DNA from: an uncultured Clostridia bacterium | GTDB lineage: Bacteria > Bacillota > Clostridia > Oscillospirales > CAG-272 | Direction: 5' to 3' | DNA: 37,282 nucleotides | Assembly: GCA_947624995.1 (NCBI GenBank) | Contig: CANQMS010000004.1 | Span: 66,139-103,420 of the forward strand | In this document: in pieces, positions 24,569 through 33,183 of the stretch | Numbering within the stretch: position 1 is the stretch's first letter | How the letters are laid out: each line of letters starts with the position of its first letter | The notes under the pieces: model-generated | Database searches by the model: none | Told to the model about the DNA's origin: nothing | The model's input: only the letters and a program-made list of their open reading frames with translations | Made by a program: the position numbers and the translations under genes

Positions 24569-25750
24569 CTACATAGCGAAATGGCCGTCCGCGTCGAATT
24601 CGAGTATGTCCGACAGGATGTAATTCGAAACGAACATTCCGGCGGGGGTGAATCTGTACGAGCCTCCCGACCCGACGATATAGCCGCCGTCTATGTACTT
24701 CTTCAGCTTTGATCCGTACGTCATGCCGAAATCCTTCCCGAACGTCCGCATGAACTCCCGCGAATCTATCCCCTCCGTCAGCCTCATGCGCAGCATGATG
24801 TATTCGCCGAGGCGCTCGCGCATCGGTATCTCCTCGTACTCATCCGTCATCTCGTCCTTCGTCCTGCCGCCTATGCACTTGATGTAGTTCGACACGCTCG
24901 GCTTAAACGAGAACCGCACGTCCGTGAAATATGAGTGCGCGGACGGACCGAACCCGAGGTATTCTTCGCAGTGCCAGTACTTGAGGTTGTGCCTGCATTC
25001 CTTCCCCTGCCGCGCGAAATTGCTTATCTCGTACTGCCTGTAACCGGCGCGCTCGAGGAACTCGATCGCGAACGTATACATCGCGTATTCCGCATCCTCG
25101 TCCGGGAAGACGTATGCGGAGGCGTTGTCGCAGAGGGGCGTCCCCGGCTCGAGCTTGAGATCGTACAGCGAGATGTGCTCCGGCGAGCGCGAAACGGCGA
25201 ACTTCAGCGTCGCCGCCCACGAATCGAGCGTCTGATACGGTATGCCGAACATAAGATCGACGTTTATGTTGTCGAAGCCGGCGCGCCTCGCCTCGCGGAA
25301 GCAGACGCCGAAGTCCCTCGCGGAGTGTATGCGCCCGAGCGCGGAGAGCTCTATCGCGTTCACGGACTGGAGCCCTATCGAGAGCCGGTTCACGCCGGCG
25401 CGGCGGTAGCGGCGCAGCTCCTCGTACCCCGCCGTCGCCGGGTTGCACTCCATCGAGAATTCGACGTTTTTCGAGAGCCGGAAAGACGATTTTATGCCGC
25501 GTATGAGCCGCAAAAGCTCCTCCGGCGGCAGCACCGTCGGCGTTCCGCCGCCGATATATACCGTGTCCGGCATATAGTCGGCGCCGACGGTCTTGTAGCT
25601 TTTCATGTGCGAAAGGAGCGCGTCGACGTACGCCGTGTATACCCGCGTGTCGCGCGGGCAGTACGAATAAAAATCGCAGTAAGAACACTTGTGCCGGCAA
25701 AACGGTACGTGTACGTAGATCCCGAGCCTTTTATTCTGCCGCTGTGCCAC
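24569..25750 (-). CDS. hemW: Radical SAM heme chaperone HemW (coproporphyrinogen oxidase-like)
   Basis: 393 residues. The radical SAM cluster motif is Cys18, Cys22 and Cys25 in PFCRHKCSYCDF, the HemW form rather than the HemN form. YIGGGTPTVLPPEELLRLI, MECNPATAGYEELRRYRRAG and RLSIGLQSVN are family motifs, and a C-terminal winged-helix-like domain is present. HemW delivers heme to membrane proteins; it was long annotated as oxygen-independent coproporphyrinogen III oxidase, an activity the true family lacks. The start is GTG with GGGAGG upstream, 29 bp after lepA, a pairing common in Firmicutes. Confidence 0.94.
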   Translation of the reverse strand: MAQRQNKRLGIYVHVPFCRHKCSYCDFYSYCPRDTRVYTAYVDALLSHMKSYKTVGADYMPDTVYIGGGTPTVLPPEELLRLIRGIKSSFRLSKNVEFSMECNPATAGYEELRRYRRAGVNRLSIGLQSVNAIELSALGRIHSARDFGVCFREARRAGFDNINVDLMFGIPYQTLDSWAATLKFAVSRSPEHISLYDLKLEPGTPLCDNASAYVFPDEDAEYAMYTFAIEFLERAGYRQYEISNFARQGKECRHNLKYWHCEEYLGFGPSAHSYFTDVRFSFKPSVSNYIKCIGGRTKDEMTDEYEEIPMRERLGEYIMLRMRLTEGIDSREFMRTFGKDFGMTYGSKLKKYIDGGYIVGSGGSYRFTPAGMFVSNYILSDILEFDADGHFAM

Positions 25751-25779
25751 TGATAATTACCTCCCGAAAATGCGTCGGT

Positions 25780-27594
25780 TCAGCTTTCGTCGTCGAGCCT
25801 GAGCACCGCCATGAACGCCTCCGGCGACACCTCGACCGTCCCGAGCTTGCGCATCTTCTTTTTGCCTTCTTTCTGCTTTTCGAGCAGCTTTTTCTTCCGC
25901 GTGATGTCGCCGCCGTAGCACTTCGCGAGGACGTCCTTGCGCAGCGCCTTCACCGTTTCGCGCGCGATTATGCGCGAGCCGACCGCAGCCTGTATCGGTA
26001 TCTCGAAAAGCTGGCGCGGTATATTGTCCTTCAGGCGGAGCGCGATCTTTCTCGCGCGCCCGTATGCCTTGTCCTCGTGTACTATGAACGTGAGCGCGTC
26101 CACGATATCGCCGTTCAGAAGGAAGTCGAGCTTGCAGAGCTTGCTCTCGACGTAGCCCGCGGGCTCGTAGTCGAGCGAGGCGTACCCGCGGCTGCGGCTC
26201 TTGAGCGCGTCAAAGAAATCGTATATGATCTCGTTGAGCGGCAGCGTGTAATGCAGCTCGACGCGCTGGGTGTCGATATATTTCATGTCGTGGAAGATGC
26301 CGCGCCTGTCGGTGCAGAGCTCCATGATGCCGCCGATGTAGTCCGTAGGTGTGATTATGCTCGCGGAAACCATCGGCTCATATGCGCGCTCTATCTCGTC
26401 CGGCGGCGGATAGTTTGACGGGTTGTCAACCCTCACGCGCTCGCCTCCGCGCAGATCGACCTCGTAGATGACGCTCGGCGCCGTCGTTATAAGGTCGAGG
26501 TTGAACTCGCGCTCGAGCCGCTCCTCTATTACCTCCATGTGAAGTAGACCGAGGAACCCGCAGCGGAAGCCGAACCCGAGCGCGACCGACGTCTCGGGCG
26601 CAAACGAGAGCGCCGCGTCGTTGAGGCGGAGCTTTTCGAGCGCGTCGCGCAGGTCGTTGTACTTCGCGCCGTCCGCCGGGTATATTCCGGCGAACACCAT
26701 CGGCAGCGCCTCCTTGAAGCCGGGCAGCGGCGATTCTGCGCCGCCCTCGGCGTGCGTCACCGTGTCCCCGATCTTTGTGTCGGAGACGTTTTTGATGCTC
26801 GCCGTAATGTAGCCGACGTCGCCCGCCGCGATAAAATCGGTGCGGCGCAGCCCGAGCGGGTGCATGTAGCCGACTTCGACGACGTCGAATTCCATACCGT
26901 TCGACATCATTTTTATGCGCTCACCGGCGCGCAGCGTCCCGTCCATGACGCGGACGTAGACGACGACGCCGAGATAGCTGTTGTAATACGAGTCGAAGAT
27001 GAGGCACGAGAGCGGCGCGTTCTCGTCGCCCTTCGGCGCCGGGATGTCGTTTACTATCGCGTCGAGCACGTCCCCGATATTCTGTCCCGTCTTCGCTGAG
27101 ACCGCGGGGCAGCCCTCCGCCGGGATACCGATGACGTCTTCTATCTCCTCTCTGACGCGCCCGACGTCCGCGGACGGCAAATCTATCTTGTTCACGACCG
27201 GGACGAGCTCGAGGTCGGCGTCGACCGCAAGATACGCGTTTGCCAGAGTCTGCGCCTCTATCCCCTGCGTCGCGTCGACAACGAGCAGCGCGCCCTCGCA
27301 CGCGCAGAGCGAACGCGAGACCTCGTAGTTGAAATCGACGTGACCGGGGGTGTCGATCAGGTTGAGCGTGTATTCCTCGCCGTCCGCCGCCTTATACGCC
27401 AGCCTGACGGCGCGCGCCTTTATCGTTATTCCGCGCTCGCGCTCGAGATCCATGTCGTCGAGGATCTGGTCCTCCATTTCGCGGCTCTCGACGCTGTGCG
27501 TCGCCTCGATCAGCCTGTCGGCGAGCGTCGACTTGCCGTGGTCTATATGCGCTATTATTGAAAAATTCCGTATTTTTTTCTGTCTTTCGGTCAT
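25780..27594 (-). CDS. lepA: Elongation factor 4
   Basis: 604-residue translational GTPase that back-translocates or assists stalled ribosomes and 30S maturation. I start at ATG 27594 ([20 protein letters not shown]), with AAAGG about 10 nt upstream; an in-frame ATG at 27615 overlaps the stop of the preceding gene. GTPase motifs are [27 protein letters not shown] and [11 protein letters not shown]. The LepA-specific C-terminus with its Lys-rich stretch ([25 protein letters not shown]) is complete. It is fourth of five in the run pth-mfd-prsA-lepA-hemW. Confidence 0.97.
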   Translation of the reverse strand: MTERQKKIRNFSIIAHIDHGKSTLADRLIEATHSVESREMEDQILDDMDLERERGITIKARAVRLAYKAADGEEYTLNLIDTPGHVDFNYEVSRSLCACEGALLVVDATQGIEAQTLANAYLAVDADLELVPVVNKIDLPSADVGRVREEIEDVIGIPAEGCPAVSAKTGQNIGDVLDAIVNDIPAPKGDENAPLSCLIFDSYYNSYLGVVVYVRVMDGTLRAGERIKMMSNGMEFDVVEVGYMHPLGLRRTDFIAAGDVGYITASIKNVSDTKIGDTVTHAEGGAESPLPGFKEALPMVFAGIYPADGAKYNDLRDALEKLRLNDAALSFAPETSVALGFGFRCGFLGLLHMEVIEERLEREFNLDLITTAPSVIYEVDLRGGERVRVDNPSNYPPPDEIERAYEPMVSASIITPTDYIGGIMELCTDRRGIFHDMKYIDTQRVELHYTLPLNEIIYDFFDALKSRSRGYASLDYEPAGYVESKLCKLDFLLNGDIVDALTFIVHEDKAYGRARKIALRLKDNIPRQLFEIPIQAAVGSRIIARETVKALRKDVLAKCYGGDITRKKKLLEKQKEGKKKMRKLGTVEVSPEAFMAVLRLDDES

Positions 27595-27607
27595 TTCGGT
27601 ACCGCCT

Positions 27608-28705
27608 TTACACATATGGGGAAACAGGCACGTCGCGGATGCTGTGCGCCTCCGTCACGTCCTTTATGACATTTACGTTTTCAGCCGTTTCCGCGATCAT
27701 CGCGGAGAACAGGTATGCGCGCATGTCATCCTCGAAATCCTCGAAGAAATCGTCGTTTTGGTCGTTGTTCCACGGTGTGCCCTCCATGTCGGTCCGCATT
27801 ATGAAGTGCGTTCCGTACTCCGTTTCGAGCTCCTTCACCTCTCCTATCTCAAGCGTGAACGCGGCGCTCACGACCTCGGGGATGAACGGCGTGTCGGGCA
27901 GAAGATAATATCCGTCCGGGTAGAGCTTGTCCTCGGAATACTTTTCCCACAGCCCCGAAAAGTCGTCTCCCGCAGAGATCCCTGCCCGCACCGCCTCGAT
28001 CCTTCCGTTCTTTTCGCTGAGCTCTTCCTCCGTAAGCTCAACTCTCGTTCCCATCCCGTTTTCATCGGCTATGTACTCTCCGTTTTCGTCGACGGCGAGC
28101 TTATACTTGTTGTTGATATAAATATGTATGATGCGGACGTAATTTTCCTTCAGGTACTCCATCCTGTCCGAATCGGGCACGTTTATGACGCCGTTCACGC
28201 CGTAAAGGTACTCCCGCACGGTCTCGACCTTCAGGTCCTTGATGTAGGCGTCGTAGAGGATGTCGCGGTCGATGCCGAGGGATGACAGGTGCGTATCGAA
28301 TTTTTCCGCGTCCCCGCCGAACGAGATGTCGCAGATGTCGGATATCCCGTCCTCGACGTTTTTTTTGTCGTCCGCCGACAGCTTCAGCCCCATGTAGTCG
28401 AAGAGCCACGCGCCGGCGGCGTATCTTTTTATGTTTTCGAGCGCGAGCCCGTTAAAATATTCCTCCGCCGTCTGTTCGGTGCCGTCTATCTTCGAGTCCC
28501 AGAAGGCTGCCGTATCGGACGCGCCGTCATATGTCGAAAGGAAAACGCCCTTATAGTGCGAGAGCCAGTACATGTATTCGCGCTCGCCGATCTTAACGCC
28601 CTCGTATTCTATCGCCGTCGGTCCCTTGTCCGCGCACGATAAAAGCAGCGGCAAAAGCACCGCAAGGGCGGAGAGAAGCGCGAGAAATCTGCATTTTGTC
28701 TTCAT
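27608..28705 (-). CDS. PrsA-like peptidyl-prolyl isomerase lipoprotein
   Basis: 365 residues. The N-terminus [20 protein letters not shown] ends in the lipobox LLSC at about residue 24, so it is an exported lipoprotein anchored by that Cys. An N-terminal SurA-like helical region (about 35-185) is followed by a parvulin/PpiC-like domain (about 190-325: [15 protein letters not shown], then [20 protein letters not shown] and [20 protein letters not shown]). The parvulin part has an insertion rich in acidic residues ([14 protein letters not shown]). It probably assists folding of exported proteins. AAGGGG precedes the ATG, and it starts 13 bp after mfd. Isomerase activity is not certain. Confidence 0.85.
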   Translation of the reverse strand: MKTKCRFLALLSALAVLLPLLLSCADKGPTAIEYEGVKIGEREYMYWLSHYKGVFLSTYDGASDTAAFWDSKIDGTEQTAEEYFNGLALENIKRYAAGAWLFDYMGLKLSADDKKNVEDGISDICDISFGGDAEKFDTHLSSLGIDRDILYDAYIKDLKVETVREYLYGVNGVINVPDSDRMEYLKENYVRIIHIYINNKYKLAVDENGEYIADENGMGTRVELTEEELSEKNGRIEAVRAGISAGDDFSGLWEKYSEDKLYPDGYYLLPDTPFIPEVVSAAFTLEIGEVKELETEYGTHFIMRTDMEGTPWNNDQNDDFFEDFEDDMRAYLFSAMIAETAENVNVIKDVTEAHSIRDVPVSPYV

Positions 28706-28718
28706 GTTTTTCCCCTTT

Positions 28719-31700
28719 TCAGAGTTCTGTCTCGCCGCACAGCTCGGCGTATTTTCTGACTATGACTTCCGCCGAGGTCAGCGGCTTTGCCTTTGAAGAC
28801 GGCAGCGCCGTGATATACGGCACCGTCGACGGGACGGCGCGCAGCTTTATCCCGAGCCCGCGGCAGTATTCGGACAGCTTTGACCACACGCCGAAATCCG
28901 CATCCGCCGGTCTTATCTCGAGCACACCTTCCCTCTCCTTCACGGACGTTATCCCCGCGCGGCGTCCGAGTCCGCGGATAAGCGCGATCTTCAAAAGATT
29001 CATCGCCTGCGCGGGAGGCGTTCCGAAGCGGTCTATGAGCTCGTCGCAGATATCGTTCATATCCGCGGTGTTCTCGATGCGCGCGATCTTTTTGTACATC
29101 TCCATCCTGTGCCCGCCGCTCGCGATATACGACTGCGGGAGGTGCGCGTCGACCTTTATGTCGACGGTACATTCGGGCGGCGCCTCGGGCGCCGGCTTTC
29201 CCTCTTCCTCGAGGACCGCGGACTCGAGTATCTTTATATAAAGATCGTAGCCTACGGCGTCAAGGTGACCGTGCTGGCGCGCCCCGAGCAGATCTCCCGT
29301 CCCGCGTATCTCCATGTCCCGCAGCGCGACGCGGAAACCCGCGCCGAACTCCGTGTACTCTCGTATCGCCTCGAGCCGCTTGGTGCTTACCTCGGAGAGC
29401 GCCTTGCCGCGCCTGTATGTGAAGTACGCATACGCGCGCCTGCCGGACCTGCCGACCCTGCCGCGTATCTGGTGGAGCTGTGCGAGCCCGAGCCGGTCCG
29501 CATCCTCGATTATGAGCGTGTTCGCGTTCGGAACGTCGACGCCCGTCTCGATTATCGTCGTGCAGACGAGGACGTCTATGTCCCCGTCGAGCAGTGACTG
29601 CCATATCTCCTCGAGCTGTTCGCGCTCCATCTGCCCGTGCGCGACCGTGACCGTCTTGTCCGGAAACGATTTCGCTATCCTCGCGGCAACGAGGTGTATG
29701 CCTTCGACGCGGTTGTAGAGATAGAACACCTGCCCCTGCCGCGAGAGCTCGCGCCTTATCGCCTCGTTTATCATCACGTCGTCGTGCTCGAGGACGTATG
29801 TCTGCACCGGGAGTCTGTTTCCCGGGGACTCATCGAGCAGCGACATATCGCGGATGCCGTTCATCGCCATGTTGAGCGTGCGCGGTATCGGCGTCGCCGT
29901 CAGCGTCAGGACGTCGACGCCGACAGCCATCTTTTTGAGCTTTTCCTTCTGTGCGACGCCGAAGCGCTGTTCCTCGTCGACGATGAGGAGCCCGAGGTCG
30001 CGGAATTTTATGTCCTCGGAAATGATCCTGTGCGTGCCGACGATCATGTCTATCTCGCCGCGCCGCAGCCGCCGGAGTATCTCCGCCTGCTGCTCCCTTG
30101 TGCGGAAACGGGACAGCATCTCGACCGTCACCGGGTACGGGCGCATGCGCGCCGTCGCGGTGTTGTAGTGCTGGAGGGCGAGGATCGTCGTCGGGACGAG
30201 GAGAGCCACCTGTTTCCCGGCGAGTATCGCCTTAAACGCCGCGCGGAGCGCGACCTCCGTTTTCCCGTATCCGACGTCCCCGCACAGAAGTCGGTCCATC
30301 GGGTACGGCTTTTCCATGTCGCGCTTGATGTCCTCCGCCGCCGCTAACTGCGCGTCCGTTTCCTCGTATTCGAACGATTCCTCAAACCCGCGCTGGTAGT
30401 CGTCATCCGGCGGGAACGCGAATCCCGCCGTCCTTTGGCGCGCGGCGTAGAGCGCGATCAGCTCCTTTGCCATGTCCTTCGCCGCGGACTTCGCGCGGGA
30501 CTTCGCGCGGACCCATTCGGCGCCGCCCATCTTCGAGAGCTTGACGTCCCCGTCCTCCCCGTGCGCGCCGATATATTTTGAAACGAGGTCGAGCTGGTCC
30601 GTCGGCAGGTATAGTAGGTCCGTGCCCGCGTACCTGATCTTGACGTAGTCGCGCGCCACCCCGTCAACGACGAGGTTTTCGAGCCCCATGTACTGCCCGA
30701 TGCCGTATGCGGCGTGGACGACGTAGTCCCCGACCTTCAGGTCTCCGTATGAAAGTATCTTTTCTGTATTGCTCTTCTGCCGCTTGTCGCGGATGGGGCG
30801 CTTTTTCTTCGCCGCATCCGGCTCGGAGGTGAAAGAAAGGAGCGCCAGCTTCTGTGCCGGCAGCTCGTACCCCTCGCTGTCGTAGCCCCAGCTCACGTAC
30901 ACGACGCCGGGCTTCATCTCGCGCGGCGCGATGTCCTCGGCTTTGACGGCGGGCAACCCCTCGCCGCCTATCGCGGACGCGGTCAGCGTCGCCGACGCCT
31001 CGGACGCGCACAGCACGCCGATCCTGTAGCTGCCGCGGATCAGCGTGATTATGTCCTCTGTCAGCAGCTTTATGTTTCCGTTATACGAAACGCCGCGGCG
31101 TGACGAAAAGCCGTATATCCCGGCGACCGCCCTGCCGGAGAGCCCCGCCGTCCCGAACGCGCTCGACAGTATCTGCGCGTTTTTATGCCTGTACACGTCG
31201 AGTGTGTCCGCCCTGCACGTGTAGTCCGCGAGCGCCGGGGAGATCATCCCCTCCGCGAGCATCCCCTTCACTTCCTCGTCGAGCACGGCAAAATACCCGT
31301 CGAGGCGGGATGAAACGTTGTTGTTTTCGATCACGAGCACGGCGCGCGCGCCGTCCGTGTAGTCGAGAAGGCACGTTTTGCCGCTCCTTATGAGCGGGAG
31401 ATATTTGTCCGCGAAATCCATCGGCAGCCCCGCCTCGGCTACCTCCGCCTCGCCGCGCAGGATGCCGCGCGAGTTTTCGCTTTTGGCGCGGGAGGCGAGC
31501 TTCCGCGCCGCATCCGCGATGCGGAGGCGCGCGTCCGCGTCCGCGACGAATTCGCGCGCCGGGAGCACCGTCGCGTCGTCCATCGGCTCGGACATCCGCT
31601 GCGTCTCCGGGTCGAACGTGCAGAGCCTGTTCACCTCGTCGCCGAAAAACTCTATCCGCAAGGGCTCACGGAACGACGGCGGAAAGATGTCGACGATGTC

Positions 31701-32261
31701 GCCGCGCACCGAATACTGCCCTACCCCCTCGACCATGTCGACACGGGCAAATCCTGCCGAAAACAGCTTTTTCGCGATCTCGTCCTCGGGGACCTCGTCC
31801 CCGACCGCGACGTGCAGCGTCCGCGACGAGAGCTCATCCTTCGATATCGTATATCCGAGCGCGGCGTCCGGCGTTGTTATTACGGCGTCCGGGTCGCCGG
31901 TCTGTATCTCGTAAAGCACCGCGAGCCGCTCGTGTTCGCTCTCGTGGGAGGCGGTTATATTGTGGAAAACGAGCTCGCGCGGCGGATAGTAGAGCGCCCG
32001 CAGCCCGACCGATTCGAAAAACGAACGCAGCCGCGCCCCCTCCCCGTCGTCGGCAACGAGTATGAGCGGCGCGCGCCCCGAGTACCGCTTCGCGTCCTCC
32101 GAGACGGAGACGTAAAACGCGTATGCCGCGCCAGCCGCGAGCCCCGAGACGACTATCGGTTTCGGCGTCCCTGTTCCCGCCTGTGCGAGCTGGTCCTTCA
32201 GCGTCGCGGTCAGCGCCGCGTAATCGCGCTCCGCCCGGATGCTGTCTATCATAAATTTCAT
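28719..32261 (-). CDS. mfd: Transcription-repair coupling factor
   Basis: 1180-residue translocase that removes RNA polymerase stalled at lesions and recruits UvrA. Parts in order: the UvrB-homologous N-terminal region (PPRELVFHNITASHESEHERL), the RNA polymerase-interaction domain (KVGDYVVHAAYGIGQYMGLE), and the RecG-like helicase with Walker A LLCGDVGYGKTEVALRA, DEEQRFGVAQKEKL, TATPIPRTLNMAM and the QxxGRVGRSGR-type motif. The TRCF C-terminal domain follows. The length is normal. GGAGG lies rather far (14 nt) before ATG 32261; an in-frame ATG at 32252 is also possible. It starts 24 bp after the pth stop, as in many Firmicutes. Confidence 0.97.
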   Translation of the reverse strand: MKFMIDSIRAERDYAALTATLKDQLAQAGTGTPKPIVVSGLAAGAAYAFYVSVSEDAKRYSGRAPLILVADDGEGARLRSFFESVGLRALYYPPRELVFHNITASHESEHERLAVLYEIQTGDPDAVITTPDAALGYTISKDELSSRTLHVAVGDEVPEDEIAKKLFSAGFARVDMVEGVGQYSVRGDIVDIFPPSFREPLRIEFFGDEVNRLCTFDPETQRMSEPMDDATVLPAREFVADADARLRIADAARKLASRAKSENSRGILRGEAEVAEAGLPMDFADKYLPLIRSGKTCLLDYTDGARAVLVIENNNVSSRLDGYFAVLDEEVKGMLAEGMISPALADYTCRADTLDVYRHKNAQILSSAFGTAGLSGRAVAGIYGFSSRRGVSYNGNIKLLTEDIITLIRGSYRIGVLCASEASATLTASAIGGEGLPAVKAEDIAPREMKPGVVYVSWGYDSEGYELPAQKLALLSFTSEPDAAKKKRPIRDKRQKSNTEKILSYGDLKVGDYVVHAAYGIGQYMGLENLVVDGVARDYVKIRYAGTDLLYLPTDQLDLVSKYIGAHGEDGDVKLSKMGGAEWVRAKSRAKSAAKDMAKELIALYAARQRTAGFAFPPDDDYQRGFEESFEYEETDAQLAAAEDIKRDMEKPYPMDRLLCGDVGYGKTEVALRAAFKAILAGKQVALLVPTTILALQHYNTATARMRPYPVTVEMLSRFRTREQQAEILRRLRRGEIDMIVGTHRIISEDIKFRDLGLLIVDEEQRFGVAQKEKLKKMAVGVDVLTLTATPIPRTLNMAMNGIRDMSLLDESPGNRLPVQTYVLEHDDVMINEAIRRELSRQGQVFYLYNRVEGIHLVAARIAKSFPDKTVTVAHGQMEREQLEEIWQSLLDGDIDVLVCTTIIETGVDVPNANTLIIEDADRLGLAQLHQIRGRVGRSGRRAYAYFTYRRGKALSEVSTKRLEAIREYTEFGAGFRVALRDMEIRGTGDLLGARQHGHLDAVGYDLYIKILESAVLEEEGKPAPEAPPECTVDIKVDAHLPQSYIASGGHRMEMYKKIARIENTADMNDICDELIDRFGTPPAQAMNLLKIALIRGLGRRAGITSVKEREGVLEIRPADADFGVWSKLSEYCRGLGIKLRAVPSTVPYITALPSSKAKPLTSAEVIVRKYAELCGETEL

Positions 32262-32285
32262 TATAATGTCTCAAGCCCTCCGGGT

Positions 32286-32924
32286 TCAGCCGTTGTAGCG
32301 GCTCTGTGCGGCAGCAAAATCGCCCTTCAAAAGCAGCGGCAGCGCCTCATATGCGCGCCCGAACGCCGCCGTCATGAGCTCGCGGTCGTGCGCGTCAAAT
32401 GTCGAGAGCACCCAGTCCGCAAGGTCCCATTCGGGCGCGGGCTTGTCGCCGACGCCGAGCTTTATGCGCGGGAACTCCTCAGTCCCGAGCGCCTCGATTA
32501 TGCTGCGGAGCCCCTTTTGCCCGCCGGAGCTTCCCTTCGCGCGTATGCGCACCGTCCCGACCGGGAGGCTCACATCGTCGCACAGGACGAAGACGCGCTC
32601 CGGCGGGAGCTTATAAAATGAGACCGCCGCGCCGACGGCGTCGCCGGAGCGGTTCATGTACGTCTGCGGTTTTAAAAGGAGCACGCGCTCCCCGCCGAGC
32701 GCCGCCTCGCGCACGAGCGCGCCGAACTTAGCGCGGTCAACGCTGACGCCTATGTGCGCCGCTATATAGTCTATCGCAAGGAAGCCCGAGTTGTGGCGCG
32801 TGAACGTATATTCCCGCCCGGGATTGCCGAGCCCGGCGACTATCGCCGTTATCGGACCGTTTGCCGCCGCCCTCTCCGATTCGATCTTGCGGAACAGCTC
32901 GAATATGTTTGCCGCGTTCGCCAT
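32286..32924 (-). CDS. pth: Peptidyl-tRNA hydrolase
   Basis: 212 residues. Pth frees tRNA from prematurely released peptidyl-tRNA. Motifs are VAGLGNPGREYTFTRHNSGF with catalytic His44, LLKPQTYMNRSG, VLCDDVSLPVGTVRIRAKGS, and GGQKGLRSIIEALGTEEFPRIKLGVG. The protein has about 23 extra residues before the usual start, a helical segment (ANIFELFRKIESERAA). The ATG used has an AAAGAG stretch upstream, and no internal start shows a better ribosome site. It is first of the five-gene minus-strand run and has its own promoter. Confidence 0.95.
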   Translation of the reverse strand: MANAANIFELFRKIESERAAANGPITAIVAGLGNPGREYTFTRHNSGFLAIDYIAAHIGVSVDRAKFGALVREAALGGERVLLLKPQTYMNRSGDAVGAAVSFYKLPPERVFVLCDDVSLPVGTVRIRAKGSSGGQKGLRSIIEALGTEEFPRIKLGVGDKPAPEWDLADWVLSTFDAHDRELMTAAFGRAYEALPLLLKGDFAAAQSRYNG

Positions 32925-32963
32925 GCGCCGCTCTTTCGTCCTTTCGTGATGTCATACTTACTT

Positions 32964-32992
32964 ATTATATAACAACAGCCGCGGATTTACAA
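32964..32992 (-). promoter_or_regulatory. Promoter of the pth-mfd-prsA-lepA-hemW run
   Basis: Minus-strand -35 TTGTAA (32992-32987), 17-bp spacer, consensus -10 TATAAT (32969-32964), 39 bp before the pth start. No terminator is seen between the five genes, which fits a single transcript. Confidence 0.7.
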
Positions 32993-33085
32993 GCGGTAAA
33001 AATAAAAATATGCCCCTCGCGTCTGCAGCGTGGGATATATCTGTGCCAAACCGATGATTTTTCGTATAAAATCTTCAAAAAGGGG

Positions 33086-33137
33086 TAGTCAAGCGAGGAA
33101 AAATATGTTACAATATTTGTGTGCGGCATTTTGCCGC
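33086..33137 (+). promoter_or_regulatory. Promoter and 5' hairpin of ppdK
   Basis: -35 TAGTCA (33086-33091), 17-bp spacer, -10 TACAAT (33109-33114). A gcggc/gccgc stem (33123-33127 with 33133-33137) lies at the expected transcript 5' end. The leader is about 60 nt. Confidence 0.65.
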
Positions 33138-33183
33138 CCGGAGTAAAGGAAAAACAAAACAACTCATACTACGGAGGAATTCC

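Noticed and set aside
33121-33183. ppdK start at 33121
   Set aside because: It coincides with the predicted transcript start and has no ribosome site; ATG 33184 has GGAGG and the conserved N-terminus.
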